DNA of 32,255 nucleotides from an uncultured Bacteroidota bacterium. Lineage in GTDB: Bacteria > Bacteroidota > Bacteroidia > Flavobacteriales > Flavobacteriaceae. The notes beneath the pieces are model-generated. The model did not search any database and had not been told where the DNA came from. It was given only the letters and a program-made list of their open reading frames with translations. Below are positions 1-8,841 of this stretch, piece by piece; positions within the stretch are counted from its first letter, which is position 1; the number at the start of each line of letters is the position of its first letter. Where the stretch lies: assembly GCA_902574335.1 (NCBI GenBank), contig CACGNO010000009.1:1-32255 (forward strand), in the 5' to 3' direction. Made by a program: the position numbers and the translations under genes.

Positions 1-2
1 CA

Positions 3-554
3 ACTGCTAAATACAAACAAAACGTTTATTCATTTTGGATCACATCTGTAACTAAGCAGTACTTTGATGCGTGGAAAAAGCAAATGCAATTATTAAAGAA
101 CAAAAAGAAATCGTTTGTTTCAATTAAAAACGACATGCTTTGGTACCATCTTTTACAGCCAGCATATTTGTTATTAATTCTCGTTGTTTTTTCAAAAAAG
201 GTTGTTGTCTTTGCTTTAATAAGCGGAATAATTTCATTTTTATTTTTAGAGTGTATTAACTATATAGAGCATTATGGACTGAAGAGGTTTAAAACTTCTA
301 CTGGTCGATATGAAAGGGTACAAGCTCATCATTCTTGGAACTCAAACCACAATATTGGCAGAATTGTTTTATACGAACTGACTAGACATAGCGACCATCA
401 CTTTAAAGCATCAAAAAAATACCAAATTCTTGATTGTCATGATGAGGCTCCTCAACTTCCATATGGTTATCCAGCATCAATTTTACTTAGCCTAGTTCCT
501 CCTTTATGGTTTTTTATTGTTAATCCTTTGGTGCCTAAAAAGATGAAGGTTTAA
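3..554 (+). CDS. alkB: Alkane 1-monooxygenase / AlkB-like membrane di-iron fatty-acid desaturase-family protein, C-terminal part (5' end outside window)
   Basis: Frame is open from position 3 (TAKYKQNVYSFWITSVTKQYFDAWKKQMQ...), so the listed ATG at 84 is internal. Contains NYIEHYGL (AlkB HYG-type motif) and histidine boxes AHHSWNSNH and RHSDHH. Confidence 0.85.
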   Translation, partial: TAKYKQNVYSFWITSVTKQYFDAWKKQMQLLKNKKKSFVSIKNDMLWYHLLQPAYLLLILVVFSKKVVVFALISGIISFLFLECINYIEHYGLKRFKTSTGRYERVQAHHSWNSNHNIGRIVLYELTRHSDHHFKASKKYQILDCHDEAPQLPYGYPASILLSLVPPLWFFIVNPLVPKKMKV

Positions 555-574
555 AACGAATAGGTTAGACAAAA

Positions 575-2098
575 ATGACAAAAAAAAACAGGTTACGTTT
601 TGCGCCAAGTCCAACAGGTCCATTGCATATAGGCGGTCTAAGGACAGCTCTCTTTAATTATCTCTTTGCAAAAAAGACGGGTGGTGAACTGGTTCTAAGG
701 GTGGAAGACACTGATCAGGCTCGTAAAGTAGAAAAAAGTCAAGAGCATATTGAAAACTCATTAGCTTGGATAGGAATAGATTTTGACGAGTCTAGCAAAA
801 CAGGTGGGCAATTTGGTCCTTATAACCAAAGCGAAAGGAAAGATATTTATAAAAAACATGTAAACGTTCTAATTGAAAAAGGTTGGGCATACTATGCTTT
901 TGATAAAAAAGAAACGCTCGACTTTCACAGGCTAGACCATGAAAAAAAGGGGAAAAAATTTATTTATAATGCTCATAACAGACTGAAGCTAGATAACTCT
1001 TTGTCTATGGATAAAAAAGATGTTGAAGAAAGAATACAAAAAGAGGGTTATGTTGTTCGCTTTAAAACACCTTCGGAAACAAACGTTGTTTTTAATGATA
1101 TTATTAGGGGAGAGATTCTAGTAGGGACTAGAGACATTGATGATAAGATTCTTTTTAAATCAGACGGGATGCCCACATACCATTTAGCAAATGTTGTTGA
1201 TGATCATTTAATGGAAATAACCCATGTCATAAGGGGTGAAGAGTGGCTTCCTTCTCTGGCCCTGCACGTGTTGCTATACAGGGCATTCGATTGGCAAGAG
1301 CCTAAGTTTGCACACCTCCCTTTAATATTAAAACCAACGGGTAAAGGCAAGCTTTCTAAAAGAGATGGTGCTAAATTGGGATTCCCTGTCTATGCATTGG
1401 AATGGGAGGACGCTGTAAATCCAAGAAGAGAGAGACTTGGAGAGAAAGCAAAAGATGAGATATATGTGGGGTTTAAAGAGGCTGGATATTTGCCGTCAGC
1501 GCTAATTAATTACATGGTTTTTTTGGGGTGGAGTCCTGGAGGTGAAAGAGAAATCTTTTCACTGGATGAGCTTGTAAATGAATTTACTTTAGAAAAAATA
1601 AATAAGTCTGGTGCTAAGTTTGATCCCCAAAAACTACTATGGATAAATTCTCAACACATTCAAGGTTTAAGCACAGACAAGCTTTGTGAAGTGTGCGAGC
1701 CTAAAAACAAAGACATTGACAAAGATGTGTTGAAAAGCTTTTTAACGCTAGTTCAACCAAGGCTGGAAACCATCAACAACTTAAAAGAAAAGTTTTTATA
1801 CTTGTTTGAGAGGCCAGCTACAGATGAAGGATTAATTAAAAAGACTATCAGCGAAGAGGTTAAACAAACTGTTTCTGCTTTTGTTTTAAAACTAGGGGCA
1901 GATAAAAGCTTAGGGGGGCAAGAAATAAGAAAACTGCTACATGATTGTGCTGTACAAAACAGCGCTAAATTTGGAAAGGTTATGGGGTTTTGTAGGGCTT
2001 GTATAGTTGGAAAAATGGAAGGGCCTGATGTTATTGAAATGATGGTTTTTATTGGTGTTGAAGAAACCGGACATCGTTTAAAAAAGTTCCTCGGCTGA
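575..2098 (+). CDS. gltX: Glutamyl-tRNA synthetase
   Basis: Class I aaRS signatures RFAPSPTGPLHIGG and KLSKRDGAKLGFPVY; 507 aa. Confidence 0.97.
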   Translation: MTKKNRLRFAPSPTGPLHIGGLRTALFNYLFAKKTGGELVLRVEDTDQARKVEKSQEHIENSLAWIGIDFDESSKTGGQFGPYNQSERKDIYKKHVNVLIEKGWAYYAFDKKETLDFHRLDHEKKGKKFIYNAHNRLKLDNSLSMDKKDVEERIQKEGYVVRFKTPSETNVVFNDIIRGEILVGTRDIDDKILFKSDGMPTYHLANVVDDHLMEITHVIRGEEWLPSLALHVLLYRAFDWQEPKFAHLPLILKPTGKGKLSKRDGAKLGFPVYALEWEDAVNPRRERLGEKAKDEIYVGFKEAGYLPSALINYMVFLGWSPGGEREIFSLDELVNEFTLEKINKSGAKFDPQKLLWINSQHIQGLSTDKLCEVCEPKNKDIDKDVLKSFLTLVQPRLETINNLKEKFLYLFERPATDEGLIKKTISEEVKQTVSAFVLKLGADKSLGGQEIRKLLHDCAVQNSAKFGKVMGFCRACIVGKMEGPDVIEMMVFIGVEETGHRLKKFLG

Positions 2099-2161
2099 TA
2101 TATTTATTAACCTCAAAAGAACATTAAATACTTATAAATTTCGTAATTTAAAAAGAAAAAA

Positions 2162-3109
2162 ATGATCTTTTATACTTTCTTAATTTTATTTATAGTGCTG
2201 ATTCTTTTTGGCACAATTTTCATTGTAAAACAACAATCTGCTGCTGTGGTTGAAAGATTTGGTAAGTTTGTGAGCACCCGACATTCTGGGCTACAAATTA
2301 AAATTCCAATTGTTGATCGGGTTGCAGGAAGACTTAGCTTAAGGATACAACAACTAGATGTTGTGGTTGAAACAAAAACAAAAGACGATGTGTTTGTTAA
2401 GGTCAAGGTTTCTGTTCAATATAAAGTAATTAGAGACAAGGTTTATGATGCTTTTTACAAACTAGATTATCCGCAAGACCAAATTACTTCTTATGTCTTT
2501 GATGTTGTTAGGGCTGAAGTTCCTAAAATGATACTTGACGATGTGTTTGAGAAAAAAGATGATATAGCTATTGCTGTAAAAGGTGAGTTAAATGAGGCTA
2601 TGAAAAACTATGGTTTTGATATTATTAAAACGCTAGTAACGGATATCGATCCAGATGCTCAGGTTAAAGAGTCTATGAACAGAATTAATGCGTCTGAAAG
2701 GGAAAAGGTAGCTGCTCAGTTTGAGGGTGATGCGCAAAGAATTCTTATTGTGGAAAGAGCAAAAGCAGAAGCCGAAAGCAAAAGGCTTCAAGGGCAGGGT
2801 ATTGCTGACCAAAGAAGAGAGATTGCTAGAGGGCTTGAGGATTCTGTAAAGGTTTTGAACAATGTTGATATTAATTCTCAAGAAGCCTCTGCGCTAATTG
2901 TTGTTACGCAACACTACGACACCCTTCAGTCTGTTGGTTCAGCAAGTAATAGCAACTTAATACTTATGCCTAACTCTCCACAAGCTGGATCAGAAATGTT
3001 AAACAACATGGTGGCCTCTTTTACCGCTAGCAATCAAATTGGCGAGCAAATGAAAAAGGCGGCAAAAGAAAAAGAAGTTGAAGAAAATGAAAAAAACACT
3101 AATCAATAA
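2162..3109 (+). CDS. SPFH/Band 7 (stomatin/QmcA-like) membrane protein
   Basis: N-terminal TM segment, then VKQQSAAVVERFGKFVSTRHSGLQIKIPIVDRV... and the long helical AKAEAESKRLQGQGIADQRREIARG typical of slipins. Confidence 0.93.
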   Translation: MIFYTFLILFIVLILFGTIFIVKQQSAAVVERFGKFVSTRHSGLQIKIPIVDRVAGRLSLRIQQLDVVVETKTKDDVFVKVKVSVQYKVIRDKVYDAFYKLDYPQDQITSYVFDVVRAEVPKMILDDVFEKKDDIAIAVKGELNEAMKNYGFDIIKTLVTDIDPDAQVKESMNRINASEREKVAAQFEGDAQRILIVERAKAEAESKRLQGQGIADQRREIARGLEDSVKVLNNVDINSQEASALIVVTQHYDTLQSVGSASNSNLILMPNSPQAGSEMLNNMVASFTASNQIGEQMKKAAKEKEVEENEKNTNQ

Positions 3110-3118
3110 AAGTTAAAA

Positions 3119-3637
3119 ATGAAAATAAATATTATATGTGCTATAGCGACATCGATTTTGTTTTTAGGGTGTGCTGACACAAAACAAAAGCTTGGATATG
3201 AATCTGAAAACGGAAGCGAAGTAGATGTTTACGTTGGAAACATAGAGTCAACTGAAATCATTCGAAAATGGTTTGATTCATATAACGCTAGAGATCTGGA
3301 AACGGTATCAAGCATTGAGCATGAAGATGTTGTTTTACATGCTCCAAATGGAATGATTATTAATGGGAGTGAACAGCACAGCGAGCTTGCAAAACAATTT
3401 CTTGCAGCATATCCTAATGCCAAATGGGAAATCCTATGGTCCATCTCATCAGACATAGCTTTTAAAACAAAGCCTTATGAAAACTGGGTAACGACATGTG
3501 TAACCGTAACGTATGGAGAGGGTGAAGAAGCAACAACTCTTCAAAGAATTATAGATGCTCAAATTGTAGATGATAAAATCAAATTGGTGTACGGATACGA
3601 AAGAACGGTATTAGCTCAAGAAGTTGAACTGGACTAG
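3119..3637 (+). CDS. Lipoprotein with SnoaL/NTF2-like fold (nuclear transport factor 2 family)
   Basis: Lipobox-like ILFLGCADT; IIRKWFDSYNARDLETVSSIEHEDVVLHAPNGMIINGSEQ pattern of SnoaL-like proteins. Confidence 0.7.
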   Translation: MKINIICAIATSILFLGCADTKQKLGYESENGSEVDVYVGNIESTEIIRKWFDSYNARDLETVSSIEHEDVVLHAPNGMIINGSEQHSELAKQFLAAYPNAKWEILWSISSDIAFKTKPYENWVTTCVTVTYGEGEEATTLQRIIDAQIVDDKIKLVYGYERTVLAQEVELD

Positions 3638-3839
3638 GTGAATTAATGAAAAACTTATCAAGCGTAAAGACCTTAATTTTAACATAAAAGATGGGTGGTA
3701 CTGTGAGATAAAAAAAGGGTCGTCTCCAAATGGAAGTAAAGCTGAAGTGTATCCTTGAATATAAAATTTCAAACAGACTACCATTTTCCGGCAATAAAAA
3801 ACATTCAATAATATCCAAACCTTTTAGTATTTTAACGTT

Positions 3840-6800
3840 ATGAAAAGTAAAGAAGAAATAGCTATTGAGTTTCAATTAAAAAATTTAGACACTAGTCTTT
3901 TTGAGGGCTCAGATAAAATCATCAAGGTAAAGGTTGTGGTAGGTTCAGGCGCTTATGAAGACCTTAGTGTGGGTCATAATGATGTTACGCTAGAGTGCAC
4001 CATGGCTTGGAACACAGGGTCATTTGAGTATGATGTTCCAGCCAAAGAACTAATTAAGATTCTTAAAGCTAAGCCTGTAGATAAAATTTGTTCGGCAGAT
4101 TTAGCAGATTATGATAAAGAGCTAATTAAGGTAGAAGACGGAGATTTAGGGTTTAAAAAAGTAAATGACATTGAGATTGAAAATGAAAAAGAGATTATTG
4201 AATCTCTTAAGGGGACGTTATATGAAATAACATCTGCTGATGAGGATGATCTTTACACATTAATAGCTGACCAAATGAATGACCTGTATAGCAGGGGTGA
4301 TATTTGGGATTCTGAATATACTTTTCATTCGTTATTTAGTATGGAGTTTTCTGATGAAGAGCTAGGTGATCTTTATGTTGACTGGCACTATGAAAAAAAA
4401 TTGATTAAAGACGCTGATAGTTTAATAGAAAATGAGAAGTATAAGGAGGCTATTTCTGTTTATAAAGATTACATGGAATTAAAGTTTAATAAAAACTTGG
4501 ATGAAGTTTTTAGTGAAAATAAATTAAATGAGGATAGTTTAAAAGATTTAAAACAAATAGCTAAAGGGTTGGCGACGTGTTTTGAAGAGTTAGATGATTA
4601 TGAAAATGCCGTTACAAATTATAAGTTGTTAATCCCTCACACACCTGATTCGTCTTATAATTACGCTCATTTAGCTTTTTGTTGCTTAAAACTAAAGCAT
4701 TATGAAGATTCCGAAAAATATTTTAATAAAGCTATTGAAATAAACTCAAGTAATATTTGGGCAATTTCCTGGCTTGCAGATACTTTGATAGAGCAAAATA
4801 AAATTAACGAGGGAATTGAGGTTTTAAATGAAGGCATCAAAAACAACCCAACACAGCCCTCGGGACAGATGTCTATCTTTTGGTTATATCGTACAAGGGG
4901 GGATGCTTTATATGGCCTAGAAAAGTGGGGGGATTCCATCGAATCTTATTTAAAAGCGTCTAAAATTGATAGCAGTAATGCTTTTACTTTTTTGAGGCTA
5001 GGGTTTGCTTATTTTAATACTGAAAACTATTACGAGTCTTATAATTCATTTGAATTATGTCAAGAAAAAAACTCAGACTATAAGGATGCTAATATTTATT
5101 ATCACATGGGTGAGTGTAAGAGAAATTTAAAACATTATGAGGCTGCTATAGAGCTATTCGATCTCAGTATTAATAAAAACAGTGAAGACTTTACGTCTTG
5201 GGCTTATAAAATGAAAGGCAATTGCTTTTTAAAATTAAATGATTTTTCAAATGCTGCCGACTCCTACGGCAAGGGCCATAAAGATAAGTGGACATATCAT
5301 AATTTAGGTAAAGCACATTATGGTATGGCAAAATATGAGCTTGCGCTTGAAGATTTTAAAAAAGTAATCGATATAGATCCTAAGTACAAATGGGCATATC
5401 ATTGGATGGGTGATACTCTATTTAATTTAGAAGAATATGAAAAAGCACTAATGGCTTATGAAAGTTTGATTGAAAGAGATAGTTATTATATATACCAAAA
5501 AGACACATCTCATATCCTTCATAATATAGCTTTATTATATCATTTCAAAGAAGATTATGAAAAGGCCAATAGTTTTTACAAAGAAGATAATGGTTATTAT
5601 ACAAGCAATGATGGGCTTTGGTGGCATTATTGTAAAAAAATGTCTGAAGAAAATAAAAAAGGTAGTCTATACATCTCACCTAAAAACGTAAAACATATAG
5701 GGGATAAAGATGTTGAGAACATAAGCGATAAAAGCTTGCTGTCAAAAATATACTTATCAAGAGGTAGTTCAGAAATACATCATTACAGTGGGGAGAATAA
5801 GGGAAAGTTAAAGCTAGACCTGATGATTTCAGATTTAAATAAGTCTTTAATTTTAGATTCAAACAATCACGAAGCTTATTTCAATAGAGCCGCTTGTTTA
5901 AGCGGAATTTTTAATGACCCACCATATGTGAATGCTGATATAGACAAAGTCTCTGAAAAAGACAAGTCTTTGTTAAGTCTAGATGGAGCCATTGATGACT
6001 TAAAAACTTTTATTAAAACTGAAAATAAAATAGACGCACACAAACTATTAATTAAATGTTATTCTAAAAAATCTGATCTTAAAAACCTGAAGGTTGTGTG
6101 CGATAAAGCTCTTTCTTTTTTTGAGTCTGACTATTACTTGTGGGCAACTATAGGTAGAGCCTGGAAAGATAATTCTGATTTTGCAAACTCAATAATTGCT
6201 TTTAAAAAAGGAGTTGAAATTAGACCAAACAACGAATGGGCTTATGAAAGTCTTGGTGAAGTTTACTTGCTTTCAAATGATACAAAGAGCGCAATAAAAT
6301 CCTTCAAGAAAGCTCAAAGTTTAGATGGTGATAATGATACGTTTAATTATTTATTGTCTAAGGCTTATTTAGCTGATGGACAAATTGACCTTGCGCACAT
6401 GGAAATCAATAATGCTATTAACTCTTATTCGGGTGTTAAAAAATACTTTATTCAATACGCTAAGGTATGTGGAGAAAAACATAAAAAACAACACCCAAAG
6501 ATTGGGGAGATTATGTTAGAATACGTGGAAAAAACTGCTCCACATAGTGGAAGAACTGATGAAATTAAAAAAAGTCAAAAAGAATTTTTAGATGACTGCG
6601 ACTCGTTTGGGGCAGGGCAATATGGAAATTATTTAGGCTTTGGGGATTTATTTGAGCTATGGGAGCATTTTCTTGATGTTGATGTCGAAAATTTTATAGT
6701 TAATGGTTGTTATAGATCAAAACATCATTTAAGTAAAAATCCAAGCTTAAATAAAAACCAAGTCCTAGAGCTGTTAAATTATGGGACTTTTAGTGTTTTA

Positions 6801-8192
6801 GAACATGCTGCTTCAAATAAGCTCTTAGAGCTTGAGGATATTAAAAACATTATGGATAGTGATGATGGAACATACAATTATTCATATAAACTGCTTGGAT
6901 TATTGTCTAATCCCAACATTAATACCGATTCAATTGAAAAACTGAGAAACAACAAGTTTAGTTGGGTAAGGATGAGAGTGTTTACAATAATTAACAATTA
7001 TAAAGACGAGGACTTAAAAGACAGGTATAAAGTTCTTGGATTGATTGAAAATCCAAATTTTGATTCAAAACTAAAAGAAAATTTTAAAACCTCTTTAGCA
7101 AATCTTGAAGCAAATAAATATAAGATCAAGTTTAGATCAGAAGGGGCTGATACCCTTGAATATGTTTACGGAGAGCTCGATTTAGATGAAATGGCGGAAC
7201 ACATTAGTAAGTCTTTAAATAATTTTGATGAGAGTTGGGGTGAGTATTGTAGGGATAACTGGTACGATTTTGGGGAAAGCGAGTACGGTCTTAATGAGTC
7301 TTCTATTGACATAAAGATTGAAGTTGAAGACAAACAGGAAGAAGAGTTTACTTTAAATTTTGGCTCCAAAATTCATGATACACACTTGGATTCTTCTCAT
7401 GATGGCCTGTCTAAGGGATGTTTTGCTCATGTAGCTGCTTCTTATGAAAGTGGGGAGTATGGGTTTGCAGATTTTGAATTAGAGTTTGAGTTCAGGCCTG
7501 AAAAAATAAATCTAGAAACGACCGATTATAAGGAGTTAATTTCAGGTATCGAATATTCTGGATCAAGAGATGAAGATTATAATTACTCTGAGGGTGAGCT
7601 GATAAACACAACAACGCATGGAACTGACATAACATTATACTATAAGACAGAAGACAATCTTATAGATGTTACGTCTTATGATAATGAATTTGATGGCTAC
7701 ACATGGTTTGACCAAACTCAAGAATCATTTGGTCCTAAAGAAGAAGATATTAAAAAGCACTTTGAGAGAATAAGCGGAGACACAACAAAGAAAGAAGAAA
7801 AAAAGGATGGTGATAATACACAAGACATAAATAAAATCATAAGCAATATTGACATGGTTTTTTTGGGAGAAATAATGGGAGATAAAGCAGAGTCTATTGA
7901 ATACAGCGACTATAACATTGTTGTTTTTAATATCGAGGCTGAAGACCTAAAGGGTGGTGCTTTTGAAAAAATGGAGGAAATTGGGTCTGTGGAATATGGT
8001 GATTGGAATATGTTAGGTGGAATTGTTTCTGAAGAGGAGGTGAATAAAATTAAAAAGGATTTTGCCGAGGATTTAAAAAGGGCTAAGGAAAATGAAGACA
8101 TCGAGATAGATGATTATTCTCAAATATATATGTCTTTTCTTTATTGTGAAGGTGTTTATGTTTGGTCCGCCTCAACGGCTCCGATAGGATAA
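3840..8192 (+). CDS. Large (1450 aa) tetratricopeptide repeat protein with a following LRV/HEAT-like helical segment and unassigned acidic C-terminal region
   Basis: Many TPR units (e.g. AHLAFCCLKLKHYEDSEKYFNKAIEINSSN; AYESLGEVYLLSNDTKSAIKSFKKAQSLDGDN). Around 6700-7110, HHLSKNPSLNKNQVLELLNYGTFSVLEHAASNKLL and LLSNPNINTDSIEKLRNNKFSWVRMRVFTIINN resemble leucine-rich variant repeats. No signal peptide. Confidence 0.85.
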   Translation: MKSKEEIAIEFQLKNLDTSLFEGSDKIIKVKVVVGSGAYEDLSVGHNDVTLECTMAWNTGSFEYDVPAKELIKILKAKPVDKICSADLADYDKELIKVEDGDLGFKKVNDIEIENEKEIIESLKGTLYEITSADEDDLYTLIADQMNDLYSRGDIWDSEYTFHSLFSMEFSDEELGDLYVDWHYEKKLIKDADSLIENEKYKEAISVYKDYMELKFNKNLDEVFSENKLNEDSLKDLKQIAKGLATCFEELDDYENAVTNYKLLIPHTPDSSYNYAHLAFCCLKLKHYEDSEKYFNKAIEINSSNIWAISWLADTLIEQNKINEGIEVLNEGIKNNPTQPSGQMSIFWLYRTRGDALYGLEKWGDSIESYLKASKIDSSNAFTFLRLGFAYFNTENYYESYNSFELCQEKNSDYKDANIYYHMGECKRNLKHYEAAIELFDLSINKNSEDFTSWAYKMKGNCFLKLNDFSNAADSYGKGHKDKWTYHNLGKAHYGMAKYELALEDFKKVIDIDPKYKWAYHWMGDTLFNLEEYEKALMAYESLIERDSYYIYQKDTSHILHNIALLYHFKEDYEKANSFYKEDNGYYTSNDGLWWHYCKKMSEENKKGSLYISPKNVKHIGDKDVENISDKSLLSKIYLSRGSSEIHHYSGENKGKLKLDLMISDLNKSLILDSNNHEAYFNRAACLSGIFNDPPYVNADIDKVSEKDKSLLSLDGAIDDLKTFIKTENKIDAHKLLIKCYSKKSDLKNLKVVCDKALSFFESDYYLWATIGRAWKDNSDFANSIIAFKKGVEIRPNNEWAYESLGEVYLLSNDTKSAIKSFKKAQSLDGDNDTFNYLLSKAYLADGQIDLAHMEINNAINSYSGVKKYFIQYAKVCGEKHKKQHPKIGEIMLEYVEKTAPHSGRTDEIKKSQKEFLDDCDSFGAGQYGNYLGFGDLFELWEHFLDVDVENFIVNGCYRSKHHLSKNPSLNKNQVLELLNYGTFSVLEHAASNKLLELEDIKNIMDSDDGTYNYSYKLLGLLSNPNINTDSIEKLRNNKFSWVRMRVFTIINNYKDEDLKDRYKVLGLIENPNFDSKLKENFKTSLANLEANKYKIKFRSEGADTLEYVYGELDLDEMAEHISKSLNNFDESWGEYCRDNWYDFGESEYGLNESSIDIKIEVEDKQEEEFTLNFGSKIHDTHLDSSHDGLSKGCFAHVAASYESGEYGFADFELEFEFRPEKINLETTDYKELISGIEYSGSRDEDYNYSEGELINTTTHGTDITLYYKTEDNLIDVTSYDNEFDGYTWFDQTQESFGPKEEDIKKHFERISGDTTKKEEKKDGDNTQDINKIISNIDMVFLGEIMGDKAESIEYSDYNIVVFNIEAEDLKGGAFEKMEEIGSVEYGDWNMLGGIVSEEEVNKIKKDFAEDLKRAKENEDIEIDDYSQIYMSFLYCEGVYVWSASTAPIG

Positions 8193-8201
8193 AGGTTTGT
8201 T

Positions 8202-8777
8202 CTATAAATAATCGTCAATCATTGATGGGAAGTGATGTGACAGGCGCCATATGCTTGTTGTTGTAATTTCCATAAAGCCATATTCCCAATCTTCGTTAGT
8301 GTAAATAGGTCCAGAACCAGTTTCATTGTTTTCTAATAGCTCGGAGAAATCAATATCTTTTAGAACAGGTGTCTCATATTCTGTGTCGGTTTCTTCGTCA
8401 TACCAAACGTAAATAAATTTTTTGATTTCCTCAGCCATCATCAACTGCACGCTTGCGTCACTAGGTTCCATAAAATCATACAAATCCTCGACTTGAGCTT
8501 CAAATATTTCAGATTCTTCATTTACTAAAACATCATTGATTTTTTCTTGCCACTCATCCGACCCCAAAGAGTCTGTCCAAAAACCAACAATTCCAACAGA
8601 CGCTACGTCTGGGTCGGTGGTTACTTGATCATATTTTAGCTTTCCGAAAAACTCTTCATAAACACCCCCACCAGCATATCCCAGCGCGGCAACATATGTA
8701 AATTCTTTTATTTTCTTCATTAAAATGATTGTGTGAAAACTTTTATCCTCTCTTAAGTTTATGTATGTGGCATTCAT
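8202..8777 (-). CDS. Hypothetical acidic protein (start may be the internal Met at about 8720, MKKIKEFTYVAALGYAG...)
   Basis: Open frame of 191 aa, convergent with the TPR gene with a 9-bp gap; no recognised family. Confidence 0.7.
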   Translation of the reverse strand: MNATYINLREDKSFHTIILMKKIKEFTYVAALGYAGGGVYEEFFGKLKYDQVTTDPDVASVGIVGFWTDSLGSDEWQEKINDVLVNEESEIFEAQVEDLYDFMEPSDASVQLMMAEEIKKFIYVWYDEETDTEYETPVLKDIDFSELLENNETGSGPIYTNEDWEYGFMEITTTSIWRLSHHFPSMIDDYL

Positions 8778-8841
8778 AAATTCTTGTTTTTCTCTAAATT
8801 AAGAAACGTGCTGGACTTAACAAGCGGTGTGTGTTTTATTT

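Noticed and set aside
3579-3875. Minus-strand ORFs of 98 and 65 aa over the 3638-3839 gap
   Set aside because: No recognisable family, overlap two plus-strand genes at their ends, composition of a chance antisense frame.
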